DNA of 31,500 nt from Chrysomallon squamiferum (lineage: Eukaryota; Mollusca; Gastropoda; Neomphalida; Peltospiridae). The stretch's first letter is position 1; each line of letters begins with the position of its first letter. The notes under the pieces are model-generated. The model saw only the letters and a list, made by a program, of their open reading frames with translations, was not told where the DNA came from and made no database searches. The stretch covers positions 14,882,125 through 14,913,624 of the forward strand of contig CM022672.1 in the NCBI GenBank assembly GCA_012295275.1, written 5' to 3'. Below are positions 20,873 through 31,500 of this stretch, piece by piece. Made by a program: the position numbers and the translations under genes.

Positions 20873-21740
20873 TGAAATATGTTGATAGTCAATTTTCCTT
20901 GATCCTTTATTTATTTAAAAAATATTTTTAAAAATATAACCATTGCCATTTTCAGGGGTTATTGTAAAAATTTCACCAGTTACTATTTTTTTTTTCAACT
21001 TACAGATTGAAAATTTAATTTATTTTTAGGATTTCAATTTTTTTATTTTATTGTCTTGTGCTTTGTTTTTCCGTCCATGTGTAAAGTTTTACCAGCTATC
21101 TGCAAATTATATTAATATTTAAATTTTCAGTCATTTTACAGCATGTAGGTATTTATATCACATTAAATCTATTTACATTCATAGTTCTATTTCTGTCATT
21201 ATGGTGACACCTTATAAACATGACTTGGCATTAATTATTTGTCACATATATGTATACACAGATATATGATTATTTATCAGATATATGTATATGTGTATAT
21301 ATGTTATTGCTTAACTGTAAACAAGAAAAGTTACTTTATACCATGTCCCAGAAATTTGTTATTTATAGAATTCTGCTATGCCAAAAATATCTGCTTTCAA
21401 GATATGAGAATGGTAATTTTTATTTCTTATTTTTCAAAAAAGTGTTAGTTTAGGCTTTGTTAACATTCACAGCTTTCTTTTTTTTTCTCATCTAAAACAG
21501 TAAAAATATACATATTTTTATAATTTATCTTAATTCATTAAAAAAATAATAATATTAATAAAAACACAAAACTCCCCCTCTAAACAATGACTTGTACTGC
21601 TGCAGCATTATTTTAAACTTTGCAAGTATCATGACATTAATATGATCTCAATTTTAATATGTTTTGTTTTTTGGTTGTATTTAATTTAATGTCATGGTGG
21701 CTTTTCTTGATGGTAATTTGTATTTATTTATTTATTTATG

Positions 21741-21824
<84 letters not shown>

Positions 21825-21847
21825 TTTTTTTTTTTTTTTTTTTTTTT
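21741..21847. repeat. (ATT)n followed by poly-T
   Basis: Two blocks of ATT units split by TTTTATTT, then about 25 T. Its + strand translation is a poly-Tyr/poly-Phe run. Confidence 0.96.
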
Positions 21848-22352
21848 GTTACACATTTTTTCCCTCATATTTTGGTGAAGATCATGTGTTTAATACAATG
21901 TGATTTCAGGCACAGAATACTTAACATTATCATTGTTGATTTATTTCCTCTGTTACTATAGTGACATGTAAATAGTATTTATATTCTCTGATGTGGCCAT
22001 TTTTAAATTATAAAAGTCTGCCTCTTTTAAGACTATAAACTACAAGATTAATGAAAATCATATAACATAATAATACGTTACCTTAAAGGAAGTCATTTGT
22101 AAAAACACCTCTCTTACTTTAGTAATTAAAATTTAAAAATAAAAATTTTGACGTTTGTGTGGATTTTAAATTGATATGGCTGTTGTCTCATAAAATGGAA
22201 AATGCAACTGTTTCAGGTGCAGTTTATTTTTGTTCTTGGCATTATGTCTACATGTTTTTAACTCTTGAAATTATCTTTGCATTAGATTTACACATTTTTA
22301 ACTCTTGAAACCATTTGAATCAAATTGTACTTGACATTTATTGAAAAAAGAG

Positions 22353-22354
<2 letters not shown>

Positions 22355-22406
<52 letters not shown>

Positions 22407-22421
22407 TGTGAGAGATAGAGA
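22355..22421. repeat. (TG)n microsatellite with GA-rich end
   Basis: About 25 TG units, then GAGTGTGAGAGATAGAGAG. Confidence 0.96.
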
Positions 22422-23088
22422 GCAAATATTAATACATTGTTCAGAAATAGTGATTTTATTTAGAATGGATAAATGACCAGTAATGTGAATTATTAAGTTA
22501 CTTTTATTTTGAGGTCTTACAGTGGTAATAATTTGGTTGTGTTCATTTAAACAGTCTTAGATTGAAGAGAAAACTGAAAGGATGGATTTTATTTTGCTAT
22601 TGTGGCATTTGAAATATTGTATGGTAGAGATGTAAAAACAATAATTTAACATGGAATATTTCATCCATCTTTTCATAATGTGTGTTAATCATTTCAGTGT
22701 TTCTTGCATGTAGTTTTATTTAATTTTATATTTAATATACATTACATATTTTACAGATTTACTTTATGGCTGTAGTTAAATTTAAACATTTTTAATACCA
22801 CTGTTACGGATCCTGAGAATATAGTATATTTTGCTTAATGTTTGGTTGCAAATATTGCAATGCAGAGAATATTAAATATTTCTCTTATTTTTATTATCAC
22901 AGTGCTAAAATTATAGTTTGTTATGGAAGATTTTTATTTTTTACTTAACATGTAGATAAGAAGAGGGTTCTTCTTAATTCATTTCAGACAAAAATTTAAA
23001 AATACTTGATACATGGTGTCAGTATTAAATACTTCTATTATGTCATGTAAATTATGGTCAGTGATAGAATAGTGAATATATTTTATGT

Positions 23089-23113
23089 AAAAAAAAAAAA
23101 AAAAAAAAAAAAA
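23089..23113. repeat. Poly-A run
   Basis: 25 uninterrupted A. No retroelement body is recognised upstream of it and no target-site duplication was found. Confidence 0.9.
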
Positions 23114-25364
23114 CCCTACAGCTGAAACAAAATATTAAATATTCTTGTCTTTGTCATCTTTTATTTTTTATTTAGAATAGTTTATTTAAAATATTTTATT
23201 TACTGCATGACTTACCGATAATACTAATTTTCATCATTTAAAGGTTAATTTGTAAATAAAAAATAGTTTTGTATGGCTGTATTTGTAGTATTTTATTTTT
23301 GCCTAGTTATGATTATTGTACTGTTCCACTGTTTTGTTGCTAGGAATGTGTTGGTGTAAAATTAAAATTAGTGATGAAATATTTATATTACTTTTCCATT
23401 TGAATGTTAAACTTTTAATTTTAAGCATTTTGTTTCTTCAAATATAGCACAATGTAAAAACTGTAGTTAGGGAAATATATCTAATATATTTTATTTTCTA
23501 CACATGTGGCTGCAGACAATAAAAATGTTCACCATTTCATTGCAAGATTGTGAAAATTCAGTGACAGTAATTATAATAGGCCAGAGCCATTGTTGGTTTG
23601 CATATATTTTTCTATTCTGACTTGTGCTCAAAAATGTATTTCTATTATTATTATGACTATTGTTATTATTATTATTATTATTATTACTTTTTAAAGAGAG
23701 TCACTTTGTATATGTTCACCTGGAAAATTCAATTTCTTAAAAAATAAAAAAATTATAGTACATTAAACAACCTATACCTGAATACCTATTATTTTTTCAA
23801 CAGCATATTCAAATGAAATTCATTTGATTGTGTTATAAGAAGGTGTTATTTGACAAAGATGTAATAAGTATTAATTTATTTATAATTTACCTGTGGTAGT
23901 ATGAACACTTAACCTAAATACAAAATTAACATTTTGAACATTTGAAATGGTTTTTTTTTTTTTTTTTTCTCTAAAATCAGTAAAAATAATAAAGTATATC
24001 AACAACATAACAAATCTGCAAATGTTTTTTTTTTTTAAGTTGAGTTGTGATTTTCAATTACTTTTTTGTTATGAACCATTTTCAATTGTAAGATGATTTT
24101 AAGTTCTGATTATTTCATTTATTTTTCATAATGTAACACTTAACTTCTTTAAATTCTTTCTCTCTCCTACACATACAACAAACTCTTAAACATAATTTAT
24201 TTATATCTAAAGCAAATGTTTATTTGTCTTTTCCTAAAATATGGTCATTATTATTTACATTATTTGTTTTAGGGATAAAAAGTTTGCACAAATACATAAT
24301 ATTAGACAAAATGCATGAAACTGAAATTATTGAACAAAAAAATTAATGTATAAAAACAACTGCCATTGGGCAAAGTGCAAAGGCTAAGAAATTATCTTTT
24401 TTTTTTCATGTCACCTGAATTGTTACTGAATATTGAAAAAGAAATATATCTATACATATGTGAGGATATTTCTTTTTTTTCAGGGTTTAGTAACAGCATA
24501 TATATATATATATATTTAAAAATTATGTATATTGTTTTCTGTATAAATTTTGTTAGACTGTTAACAAAACCGTAACTTATATCAGTGGAAAAAAAAACCC
24601 CAAAGAATACTTACTTTAAATGCTGAGCCAATTATTACAACATGTAGACATAATCTTACTTTAAACCTTGGATTTGTAAAATGACATTTCATATCATCTT
24701 TTGAAATGAATGAACTGACTTGCTATTAGTGTTACTGAATTATTATTATTATTTGAAGTTAAAATTTAATATATTATTAATTTTTTTTGTTTACATTTTT
24801 TTTTTATTTCTTTTTACAAAATGTTAATACTTTATTAGATGATAAAATAATTTCTGTCATAGATTGGATAATTAGATTTAAATGCAAAAGAAGCCTGAAA
24901 GAAATAATGCAGAAAGTTAAATATTTCACAGCGGTTTTTGATTTACAGTCTATACACCACATACTTGAGAGATTAAAACAATGTTGAAAATCTTGACATA
25001 ATTTGGAAATTTTTATCCCCAGTCACTGAAATATTGTCAGATATCTTTACTAGTACATGAAAATAATTAAACAAAAAAATAAAATAAATAATTAAAATTA
25101 AAAAGATACTTGTTAACACAAGTATTTAAATTTTTCTTTTAAATTATTTTAGTTTATGTTTCACACATGTGCCTGTTAACTGTTGTACCAATAGTATATT
25201 TATAGGACACTGCTTCATATATTTTTTATTTCACATTAAAGAAGTTACAAAGATGTACTCATTCTGTGCTTTTGTCACCTGAAAACTGACATTGAAAATG
25301 ACAGCCTCTTAAATTATTTTCACAGAAATTCATTTTGATCATTTGAATGAAGTCATTGCATTAA

Positions 25365-25401
<37 letters not shown>
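25365..25401. repeat. (AAT)n microsatellite
   Basis: About 12 AAT units. Confidence 0.94.
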
Positions 25402-25403
<2 letters not shown>

Positions 25404-26576
25404 CTGCAGAAATGCAAGAAAAATATTCCACAACATTTCAAAGAAAATTTATTTTATTGCCAAAATGATTAAGAAGTGTCTTCTTTATCCTGTTTTATTT
25501 CAGTATTTTTGAATTGGTCATATTGTTAAGTTTTATTTATTTAATTTTTAATTATTTTACTCACCCATTCTGATGGGTTATTCTAAGGTTGTTGATTCTG
25601 TCCTAGTGTTGTGTTGTGTTTTTTTAATAATGGCTTCCATTTTTGCTTGGTAAAATATACATACACGTATAATACATGAAGCTAATATCCATATTAAGCT
25701 AAGATTTCATATATTTCACTGAAGCTGTGTGTTTTTATACCAGTGTGATATAGTTCGGTGAAATCAGCTGTGTAAAAGTTATTCCATTAGTGCTGTTCAT
25801 TTTCTATTATTTGTTATAGTGAATGGTACCACTGAATTTCACATCTGGCTCAAATCAAATAATGCATCTTTATTGTAAACATACCTGAAACTGATGTGAA
25901 ACAAATGGAGTAATTATGGTAGACTGCTATATTTTTTGCTTATTTCACCATGTTTGACTTTTAATTATTTTTTTTTTAAAATTATTATCTGAAATATATT
26001 TTTGATATAAAACCATCACCTTGTTTCTATTGATCTTTATTTTATTTTCAACATATATAGGTGATATTACCAATAGTGTTGTCTATTTTTTTTTTTTTTT
26101 TTAATAATAAAGTAATATTTCAAATTTCTGTCAACAGTTTTCAGGATTTTACATGTAGATTAAATGTGTCATGTTTGATTCCTACACATACAGGTTCATT
26201 TTATTAGGCTTATGGTGAAATGTGCAATTTTAGTAAGCACATTTTAAGAATATAAATATTTCAGTGTCTGAACTTGCTGCTTTTTGTATATGTACTAAAA
26301 TCACACTCTTTGTAACAGCAACTTTTCCAAGGCAGCATAATTGGTACTGTTGGCAGCCAGTGTAATAATTATAATTATTATTTTATATTAATTTATGTTA
26401 TAAATTGTGTTCACTAAGGTGCTTTTTTAAAATTTCATCTTGTACTACGTAACGTAGGCTGCAGTACAGATTGAACGAGAAAACAGATTTAAATGGATTA
26501 TCAAAGCCAAGTGTAAAGTATATTTGTTTTAAAATATATGTGTGTGTATGCACACAAAGACAAGAATACACTGACA

Positions 26577-26577
<1 letters not shown>

Positions 26578-26617
<40 letters not shown>
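26578..26617. repeat. (AC)n microsatellite
   Basis: About 20 AC units, flanked by shorter imperfect TG and AC runs at 26538-26560 and 26638-26652. Confidence 0.96.
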
Positions 26618-26618
<1 letters not shown>

Positions 26619-27389
26619 TTATTTACATATAAACAGATACACACACCTACACATGCATATATCCATTTGTAAAATTGGAATATCAAGCCATCTTGGTTAT
26701 AAAATATTTCTAATTTACAGTTTAAATTTTAAAATAAAGGTGTGAACAATCTGACTAGTAGTATTACAAAAAGTTAAGTTTCTTATTAAATAACTATTGA
26801 ACTTTTTTCTTTCTTTTTTGATACGTTTTTATGGCAACTGAACCTTTAAGAACTTTTGTAATGGAATCAGACTTTGACATATGTTGCTGATGGAACTTTA
26901 AGCTGCAGTTGTTTATTTATTTATTAATATATTTTTTTGGCACACAATTATCAATATTTCTGATTGCATAATGTTACATAATACAAAAGGTTTATTTTTA
27001 TTTTTCAAATTTTATTGTAGAAAAATTAAACCTCAAAAGGTCTTATAAAATAAACACAATAAGAAATAAGGCTTTACTTTTAGTATAATTGTATTTTACA
27101 GTATCCATCCTATTAACAGGCATAAAATGTTTTACCTGAATTCAACAATCGTTCATAAGTGTTTTATTTCCTTTTATTTTATTTTTTTTGTTTTAATTTC
27201 GTTTAAATATTTTTAATCAAAGCCCATTAGATGATGTTATATGATCTTTTTTTTTAACTGTTTTTTTTTAAATTTCATTTATAAATTTAAATCCACACTT
27301 TATTTTAGCTGTGTTTTTATCCTACATTTTAGTGATGTTGATACTATTATTCCATTATCAGTTTAACTTATTTATTTATTTATTTTCTG

Positions 27390-27490
27390 TTTTTATTTTT
27401 ATTTTATTTTATTTTATTTTATTTTATTTTTATTTTTATTTTATTTTATTTTATTTTATTTTATTTTATTTTATTTTATTTATTTTTTTT
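27390..27490. repeat. (TTTTA)n pentanucleotide microsatellite
   Basis: About 20 units of TTTTA with two TTTTTA variants. The + strand reads as Phe/Tyr/Ile/Leu repeats, not a protein. Confidence 0.95.
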
Positions 27491-28139
27491 GATCTTAAGA
27501 AGACTTTTTGTCATCATTTCAAGACTACATTTTGCTTTTGTACCAAAGATACTGTATAATTAATTAGTTTTACTTTCAATTTCATTTTTGTACATAACTG
27601 AACATTTATTTATTTTTCTTTATTATTCTATTTACAAACAAAACAAAACAGTGCTATTAAGACTTGCAGGTCTATTTGTAATGATTACTTTACAATTAAA
27701 ACAAAATATCTGTTAAATACTGACACGAAATGTAAAGTATGTTGTTGTTTCATATTTTCATGTTCACTGCTTATTACTTTGTTGAATTGTTGATGTGACT
27801 GACTACTCAAGTGTTCAGGTTTTGTATACTAACATATTTGCGTAAATATGAATTATACAGTTTTGTATCAGTAGTTATATTATAATGGTGTTCAAAATAT
27901 ATCATGGCAATGAAACAGTTTCTTCTTCTTTATTATTATTATTATTCTTTTTCTTTTTCTTTTTATCTTTCTTGTATGTGTAGTACTTCTGTATGTCTGC
28001 AAGTGCATGTGTGTGTGTGTGTGTGTTTTCACATATAACCAAATGATAATAATGTGATCTTTAAAAAAAAAAAAGGAACTTTTGCTAGGCTAATTCTAAC
28101 AGAAGGGGTTGCTTAATGTCATATTTTTTGTCATTATAT

Positions 28140-28500
28140 CATGTTTCTAACAGAATATGACAAGCCTCACACACGTAATGTAATATAATGAATTTAATAA
28201 CCTTAATGAAATATGTTATAATTTAAACATGTAACAATATATACATGTATAAGACTAAAATAATTAATACATGTAACAAAATGTAACAACTGTATTATGG
28301 AATATGACTTACATATCAAATAGAATATAATGATTTTTATAACAGTTTAACATCATATGCATCAGAATATAATGACTTGTAACAGTTCCATAGAAGATAA
28401 TTACTTACATATATATATATATATGCACACACATACACACACACACCAATAATACAGTTACTTCTGTACATAGTGGAATATAATGACCAACAGATGTAAC
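28140..28500. repeat. Degenerate interspersed repeat with core GAATATAATGA
   Basis: Variants of gaatataatga..t....taacagtt occur at about 28154, 28183, 28300, 28323, 28365 and 28471, with related taaca/acatgtaac phrases between. Spacing is irregular, roughly 20-105 bases, so this is an old, eroded tandem or cluster, not a clean satellite. Confidence 0.4.
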
Positions 28501-28570
28501 AAAGTACATGATTAAGAAAATAATTTTTAAAAATTTTAGAATGATCTAGAGTCCCTTAGACAAATAATTG

Positions 28571-28576
28571 TTTATT
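28571..28576 (-). terminator. Candidate poly(A) signal (AATAAA) for NAGK
   Basis: TTTATT on the + strand reads AATAAA on the minus strand, about 250 bases after the NAGK stop and past the 62-bp repeat copies. Confidence 0.35.
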
Positions 28577-28670
28577 CTGGATGATTGGTTGAATATCTGA
28601 CTTGCACAAAATCTCTGTGGACTGATCATAAATAAATAGTCTGCATGATTAATTTATAAGCAATTTTTGC

Positions 28671-28897
28671 CTTTGTTGCGTAGTCTACAACCAAGCTAAA
28701 ATTTATATTTTTGTGTAGCAAAATGTGTCTGCATTTGTTGATTAGTCTACAGGCAAGCTGAAATTTATATTTTTATGTGGAAAAAAAATTCTGCATTTGT
28801 TGGGTAGTATACAGACACGGTGAAATTCATATTTTTGCATGGAAAAATGTTTCTGCATTGGCTGTGAAGTCTATAGGCAAGTTGAAATTTATATTCT
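28671..28897. repeat. 62-bp tandem minisatellite that includes the NAGK C-terminal coding sequence
   Basis: The landmark TAGTCTA recurs at 28681, 28743 and 28805, and as AAGTCTA at 28867, always 62 bases apart. Each unit then runs ..cAAGCTGAAATTTATATTTTT and on to TGCATTTGTTG. The copy at about 28836-28897 is coding on the minus strand; the others lie in the 3' UTR. A partial older copy may begin at 28637. Confidence 0.85.
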
Positions 28898-29005
28898 TAG
28901 CACTTAGTGCAGCTGCACCCACTGCTCCTGAAGCTTTCAGGGTAAGAAGACTAACTTCATGAATGCCCAAGTCTTTTCCTTTTTCTTTAAGAACTTTTAG
29001 AAAAC
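28827..29005 (-). CDS. NAGK: NAGK last exon
   Basis: Acceptor ctaatctgcacag ends at 29006. The exon enters in phase 1 (completing Gly), codes GFLKVLKEKGKDLG and the Gly/Ala-rich segment, and ends LPIDFTANAETFFHAKI with TGA at 28829-28827. The stop lies in the second copy of the 62-bp repeat. Confidence 0.9.
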
Positions 29006-31085
29006 CTGTGCAGATTAGAGAATGTGTGAACTTAATGACACTTCAAGACTTTTATTTATATTAGTTATTAGTTATTAAATACATCTTATTAAAAAAAAAA
29101 ACTATGTAAGCAGTTTATGTTAACTAACTGTAAATTGCATAAGATAATGCATAAGATAATTAAAAATTTAAAAAGAAGAACTAAAAGAAGAGTAATAGAA
29201 AGGGGAGACAAACCTGGTTTAAGCAACTCCCAACTTTTCCATACAGATCCCATACAAACAATATGCAAACCCCCATCAGACTTTAGCAATTTCTAAAATA
29301 ACAAAAAAAAAAAAAAAAAGTAAACAACAACATCATAAGTAAAAACAAAAAATTCCTAGCTTGTGGCCTTCAGGTTTCTTCTCTTCATCTTTCATTACCA
29401 AATCACATCTGACATTTAATTATTTTTATAAATGCTAGAAATAGAAGTATCATTACACAAATATTCTTTCCTTTGTGTCATATTTTTCTTCATCGTTATT
29501 AATATTTCATATATACATTTCAGTAATATTTATTCATAATTTCCTACTGTTATTTCTTTCTTCTTTCTTTTTCAGTGTGCAAATCAAAATTTATACTAAC
29601 ATTTCACTTAATATTGATTTCTGTCTTACCTTGTCAATTTTTGGACCAATTGCTACAACATGTTTGGCTAGAATTTCTCCAGCTTCTTCAAAAATCTGGA
29701 AAACCAGCTTGTCATTGTTCTTGAAGGCTCCTTCCAAAACATTATTTAAATATTTATTATTACAGTTTAATCTTAAAATATCCAGTATTCATAAAGTAAA
29801 AATTTCAAATTTAAAAAAAATACAAAAAAAATAAAATAACGATATATATCTGTCCTGTAAATTATTGCAAAAATAAATATAATCAGAATCTGCTAGCTAC
29901 AGTTCAGTAGAACAAGAATAAATGTGCAGTGGTGAGGTTGTTTTTAATTTTAAAAAAAAAAAAAATTGTTTTTATTATTATTTTATAAAGTAAATGAATT
30001 AAGGTGTCTACTTTTTTGGAGACAATATCTTATGCAGAAAAGAAACAGCATTAAATATAATTGTGTCCCTAGTTTTAGACCAGGCTACATCTGTATCTGT
30101 GCTGAAAATAACTACTGTTATAAGGCAACCTTTCTATATAATTAGATTTAATATAAAAGCTTTAATTTAGTTTGCTGAGTTTAATGGTTTCCTGGCTTCT
30201 GTGTTAATTTAAAAATTAAAAGTCCAAAAGGTTAATAATTTCTCAAGATTTTTTAAAGAATGCTTATAATTACATTTGCAAATTATGGTAATAATACGAA
30301 GACCCATTCCTTTTTATTACTGTTTCATGGAAACATATAAATTCCAAAATGGTTGGAAGTTATATAAATTTCTATAATGATTTATTCAGCCTGTCAAGCT
30401 TTCATTAATACTATTATTATGGTAGTTAACTAACCCCCACAAGGATATTTTAAAAACATAAAAAAGAACACCCCCACAAAAAAAAAAACATAAGTAAAAA
30501 GTTTAATAATAATAACAACAACAACAATAATAAATATAATGGCTTAAATTTTTTTCTTTTTAAGAAACACTTTGAAATTAAAAAACAATTCTTACATACC
30601 TAATGCTAGCTCTTTACACAGACCAGCAATGTGTTGTTTTTTGAAATTTGTGTAAAAGAAGTTTAGCAACTGTCCTCTTTCAGTTACCTGCAAAACAAAT
30701 AAAAAAAATAAAAAATAAAAAAAATATATATATATGGGCAAGTATGTACAGCTACTTGAGACCTACCAGTGCACTGGAGGGGAATAAATTTATTTATGAT
30801 ACTTACTATTTTCAAATTTATATTTTAGACTTTAATTATTAAAAACTAGAATACTTTGATTATAAATTACCTGAAAATATTTGAATATTGCATCTTTCAG
30901 ATACTTACTGTTTTCAAATTTATATTTTAGACTTTAATTATTAAAAATTAGAATACTTTGATTATAAATTACCTGAAAATATTTGAAAATTGTATCTTTC
31001 ACAAATTTTGTGTCAAACTGAGAAGGTATCAGTCTGTCTTCGTCATCCATGTAAACTTTGATAGCTCTGTGAGCAATCCAGTAAG
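28827..31085 (-). CDS. NAGK: N-acetyl-D-glucosamine kinase, C-terminal part (five exons, 5' end outside the window)
   Basis: NAGK phosphorylates GlcNAc with ATP to GlcNAc-6-phosphate in the cytosol, for amino-sugar salvage into UDP-GlcNAc. Minus-strand exons, in transcript order: 30973-31085, 30600-30687, 29630-29730, 29214-29292, 28827-29005. All have GT-AG junctions with matching phases, and together code 186 residues, against about 344 in the human enzyme. Family landmarks are AYWIAHRAIK at the start, AGLCKELA, EEAGEILAKHVVAIGP, the very conserved GSVWKSWELLK, a Gly/Ala-rich ASGAVGAAALSAK and the end LPIDFTANAETFF. The ATP-binding N-terminal lobe and the catalytic Asp lie beyond the right edge. 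The identification is from remembered family motifs and is firm. The last eight residues and stop come from a 62-bp tandem repeat, and exon 30973-31085 has a duplicated donor. Confidence 0.93.
29214..29292 (-). CDS. NAGK: NAGK exon with GSVWKSWELLK motif
   Basis: 79 nt, acceptor tttgttattttag before 29292, donor CCAG|GTTTGT at 29213. Phase 0 in, phase 1 out. Codes KLLKSDGGLHIVCM then the conserved GSVWKSWELLKP. Confidence 0.92.
29630..29730 (-). CDS. NAGK: NAGK exon with EEAGEILAKHVVAIGP motif
   Basis: 101 nt, phase 1 in, phase 0 out, donor AAG|GTAAGAC. The acceptor, ttttggaag before 29730, has a weak polypyrimidine tract, but the phase and family alignment agree. Confidence 0.9.
30600..30687 (-). 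CDS. NAGK: NAGK exon with AGLCKELALG motif
   Basis: 88 nt, acceptor atttgttttgcag before 30687, donor TTAG|GTATGTAAG at 30599. Phase 0 in, phase 1 out. Codes VTERGQLLNFFYTNF then KKQHIAGLCKELAL. Confidence 0.9.
30798..31001. repeat. 102-bp tandem duplication of a NAGK exon-intron boundary
   Basis: Copy 1 is 30798-30899 and copy 2 is 30900-31001, each starting GATACTTACT. They differ at only about four positions. On the minus strand, copy 2 holds the last 29 bases of the NAGK exon with its donor; copy 1 repeats that exon end and donor (GT at 30870-30869) within the intron. Confidence 0.93.
30973..31085 (-). CDS. NAGK: NAGK exon with AYWIAHRAIK motif
   Basis: 113 nt, acceptor tattattttgatag before 31085, donor TTTCAG|GTAATT at 30972. 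Enters in phase 1 (its CT completes Ala), leaves in phase 0. The exon end and following intron are duplicated downstream (30798-31001). Confidence 0.9.
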
Positions 31086-31301
31086 CTATCAAAATAATAA
31101 TTTAAAAGAGATTTCAAAACAAAACAAAACAATGTAATGATTTTATTTTACATATAATATTTAAGTATAAAATCAAAAACAAAAAGATGACTTTTACTTA
31201 GCAGGTAAATGTAATAGAGGTATGGATATATAGTTTTTACAACAACAAAAGAATAATAATAACTAGTTATAAAAATGATAATGATAATTGTAATAATAGT
31301 T

Positions 31302-31333
<32 letters not shown>

Positions 31334-31500
31334 ATAATAATAATAATCATAATCGTAATAATAATAACAGTAATCATCATCATAATTATTATAATAATAA
31401 AAGAAATAATAATGATATTGATAACAATAATAATCATAATTGTAATAACAACAACAATAATAATATAACAATAATTATCATAATTGTAATAACAACAACA
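31086..31500. other. NAGK intron, right edge, with a complex AAT-type microsatellite
   Basis: From about 31250 to the end it is a mix of AAT, GAT, AAC and ATC triplets with long A+T runs. No NAGK exon is seen here; the preceding exon, expected to end with the G of an Ala codon, must lie further right. The 107-residue minus-strand open frame is Tyr/Ile repeat translation. Confidence 0.75.

Larger units (their letters stand above)
19684..28826 (+). other. About 9 kb without coding exons: probable long T-rich 3' UTR and intergenic DNA
   Basis: No open frame looks like protein; the longest are repeat translations or low-complexity. The + strand is strongly T-rich up to about 28.0 kb, with many ATTTA and poly-T runs, as in a long U-rich 3' UTR of the zinc-finger gene. 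AATAAA hexamers occur at 20195-20200 and 23518-23523 among others. Repeats: (ATT)n at 20839-20870 and 21741-21822 with poly-T to 21847, (TG)n at 22355-22421, poly-A at 23089-23113, (AAT)n at 25365-25401, (AC)n at 26578-26617, (TTTTA)n at 27390-27490. The last 700 bases are A-rich and belong more likely to the minus-strand NAGK 3' UTR. Confidence 0.45.

Noticed and set aside
23089-23113. Poly-A run as the tail of a processed retrocopy
   Set aside because: No coding or LINE/SINE-like body upstream and no flanking duplication.
28777-28962. + strand 61-residue open frame with a GGTAAGA donor-like end
   Set aside because: It is antisense to the last NAGK exon and the 62-bp repeat; the minus-strand reading has family motifs and matching splice phases.
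29475-29834. + strand 119-residue open frame
   Set aside because: Its middle is antisense to the NAGK exon 29630-29730; the rest is AT-rich intron.
1-31500. tRNA, rRNA or CRISPR features
   Set aside because: No complete tRNA cloverleaf with both A and B boxes, no rRNA-like stretch and no regularly spaced direct repeats with unique spacers were seen on either strand.

Overview
This is a eukaryotic window, most likely from an invertebrate animal. Coding islands of roughly 40-50% GC are split by GT-AG introns of about 0.3-2.1 kb and sit in very AT-rich DNA full of (ATT)n, (AC)n, (TC)n and (TTTTA)n microsatellites. There are no operons, ribosome binding sites or CRISPR arrays. SOX-type HMG boxes, an Ikaros/hunchback-type zinc-finger protein and N-acetylglucosamine kinase point to a bilaterian. 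A degraded fragment near 10.04-10.12 kb resembles, from memory, tRNA-derived SINEs of molluscs, so a mollusc is my low-confidence guess.

Layout from left to right. (1) 660-6450, + strand: two tandem HMG-box modules, each an HMG exon followed by a long Ser/Thr-rich exon. The first (660-872, 1275-3676) has a degenerate box. The second (4296-4550, 5047-about 6450) has a good SOX box with Sox30/SoxH-like character but its last exon changes frame near 5.5-5.7 kb. All four acceptors are phase 1 and no starting exon is visible, so 5' exons probably lie left of the window. (2) 11145-13851, - strand: a RING-finger gene with a clear first coding exon (13501-13851) and two candidate 3' exons (11902-12066 and 11145-11378) that appear only when splice sites are considered. 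(3) A CpG-richer stretch near 14.0-14.5 kb may hold the promoter of that gene and perhaps of the next one. (4) 17033-19683, + strand: a complete two-exon, 579-residue zinc-finger transcription factor with three N-terminal C2H2 fingers, three SUMO-type sites and an Ikaros-type C-terminal finger pair. (5) 19684-28826: about 9 kb of T-rich DNA without coding exons, probably mostly 3' UTR. (6) 28827-31085, - strand: five exons coding the C-terminal 186 residues of NAGK; the 5' half lies beyond the right edge.

The most unusual points are: the phase-matched, possibly combinatorial HMG modules; the NAGK C-terminus lying inside a 62-bp tandem repeat that supplies its stop codon; a 102-bp tandem duplication that copies a NAGK 5' splice site; possible alternative last exons in the RING gene; and an A/T strand skew that seems to follow transcription direction. 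The genes do not form one pathway: three or four are probable nuclear regulators or ubiquitin factors, and NAGK is a cytosolic amino-sugar salvage enzyme. All gene models come from reading splice signals and frames by eye; no alignment or search was run.
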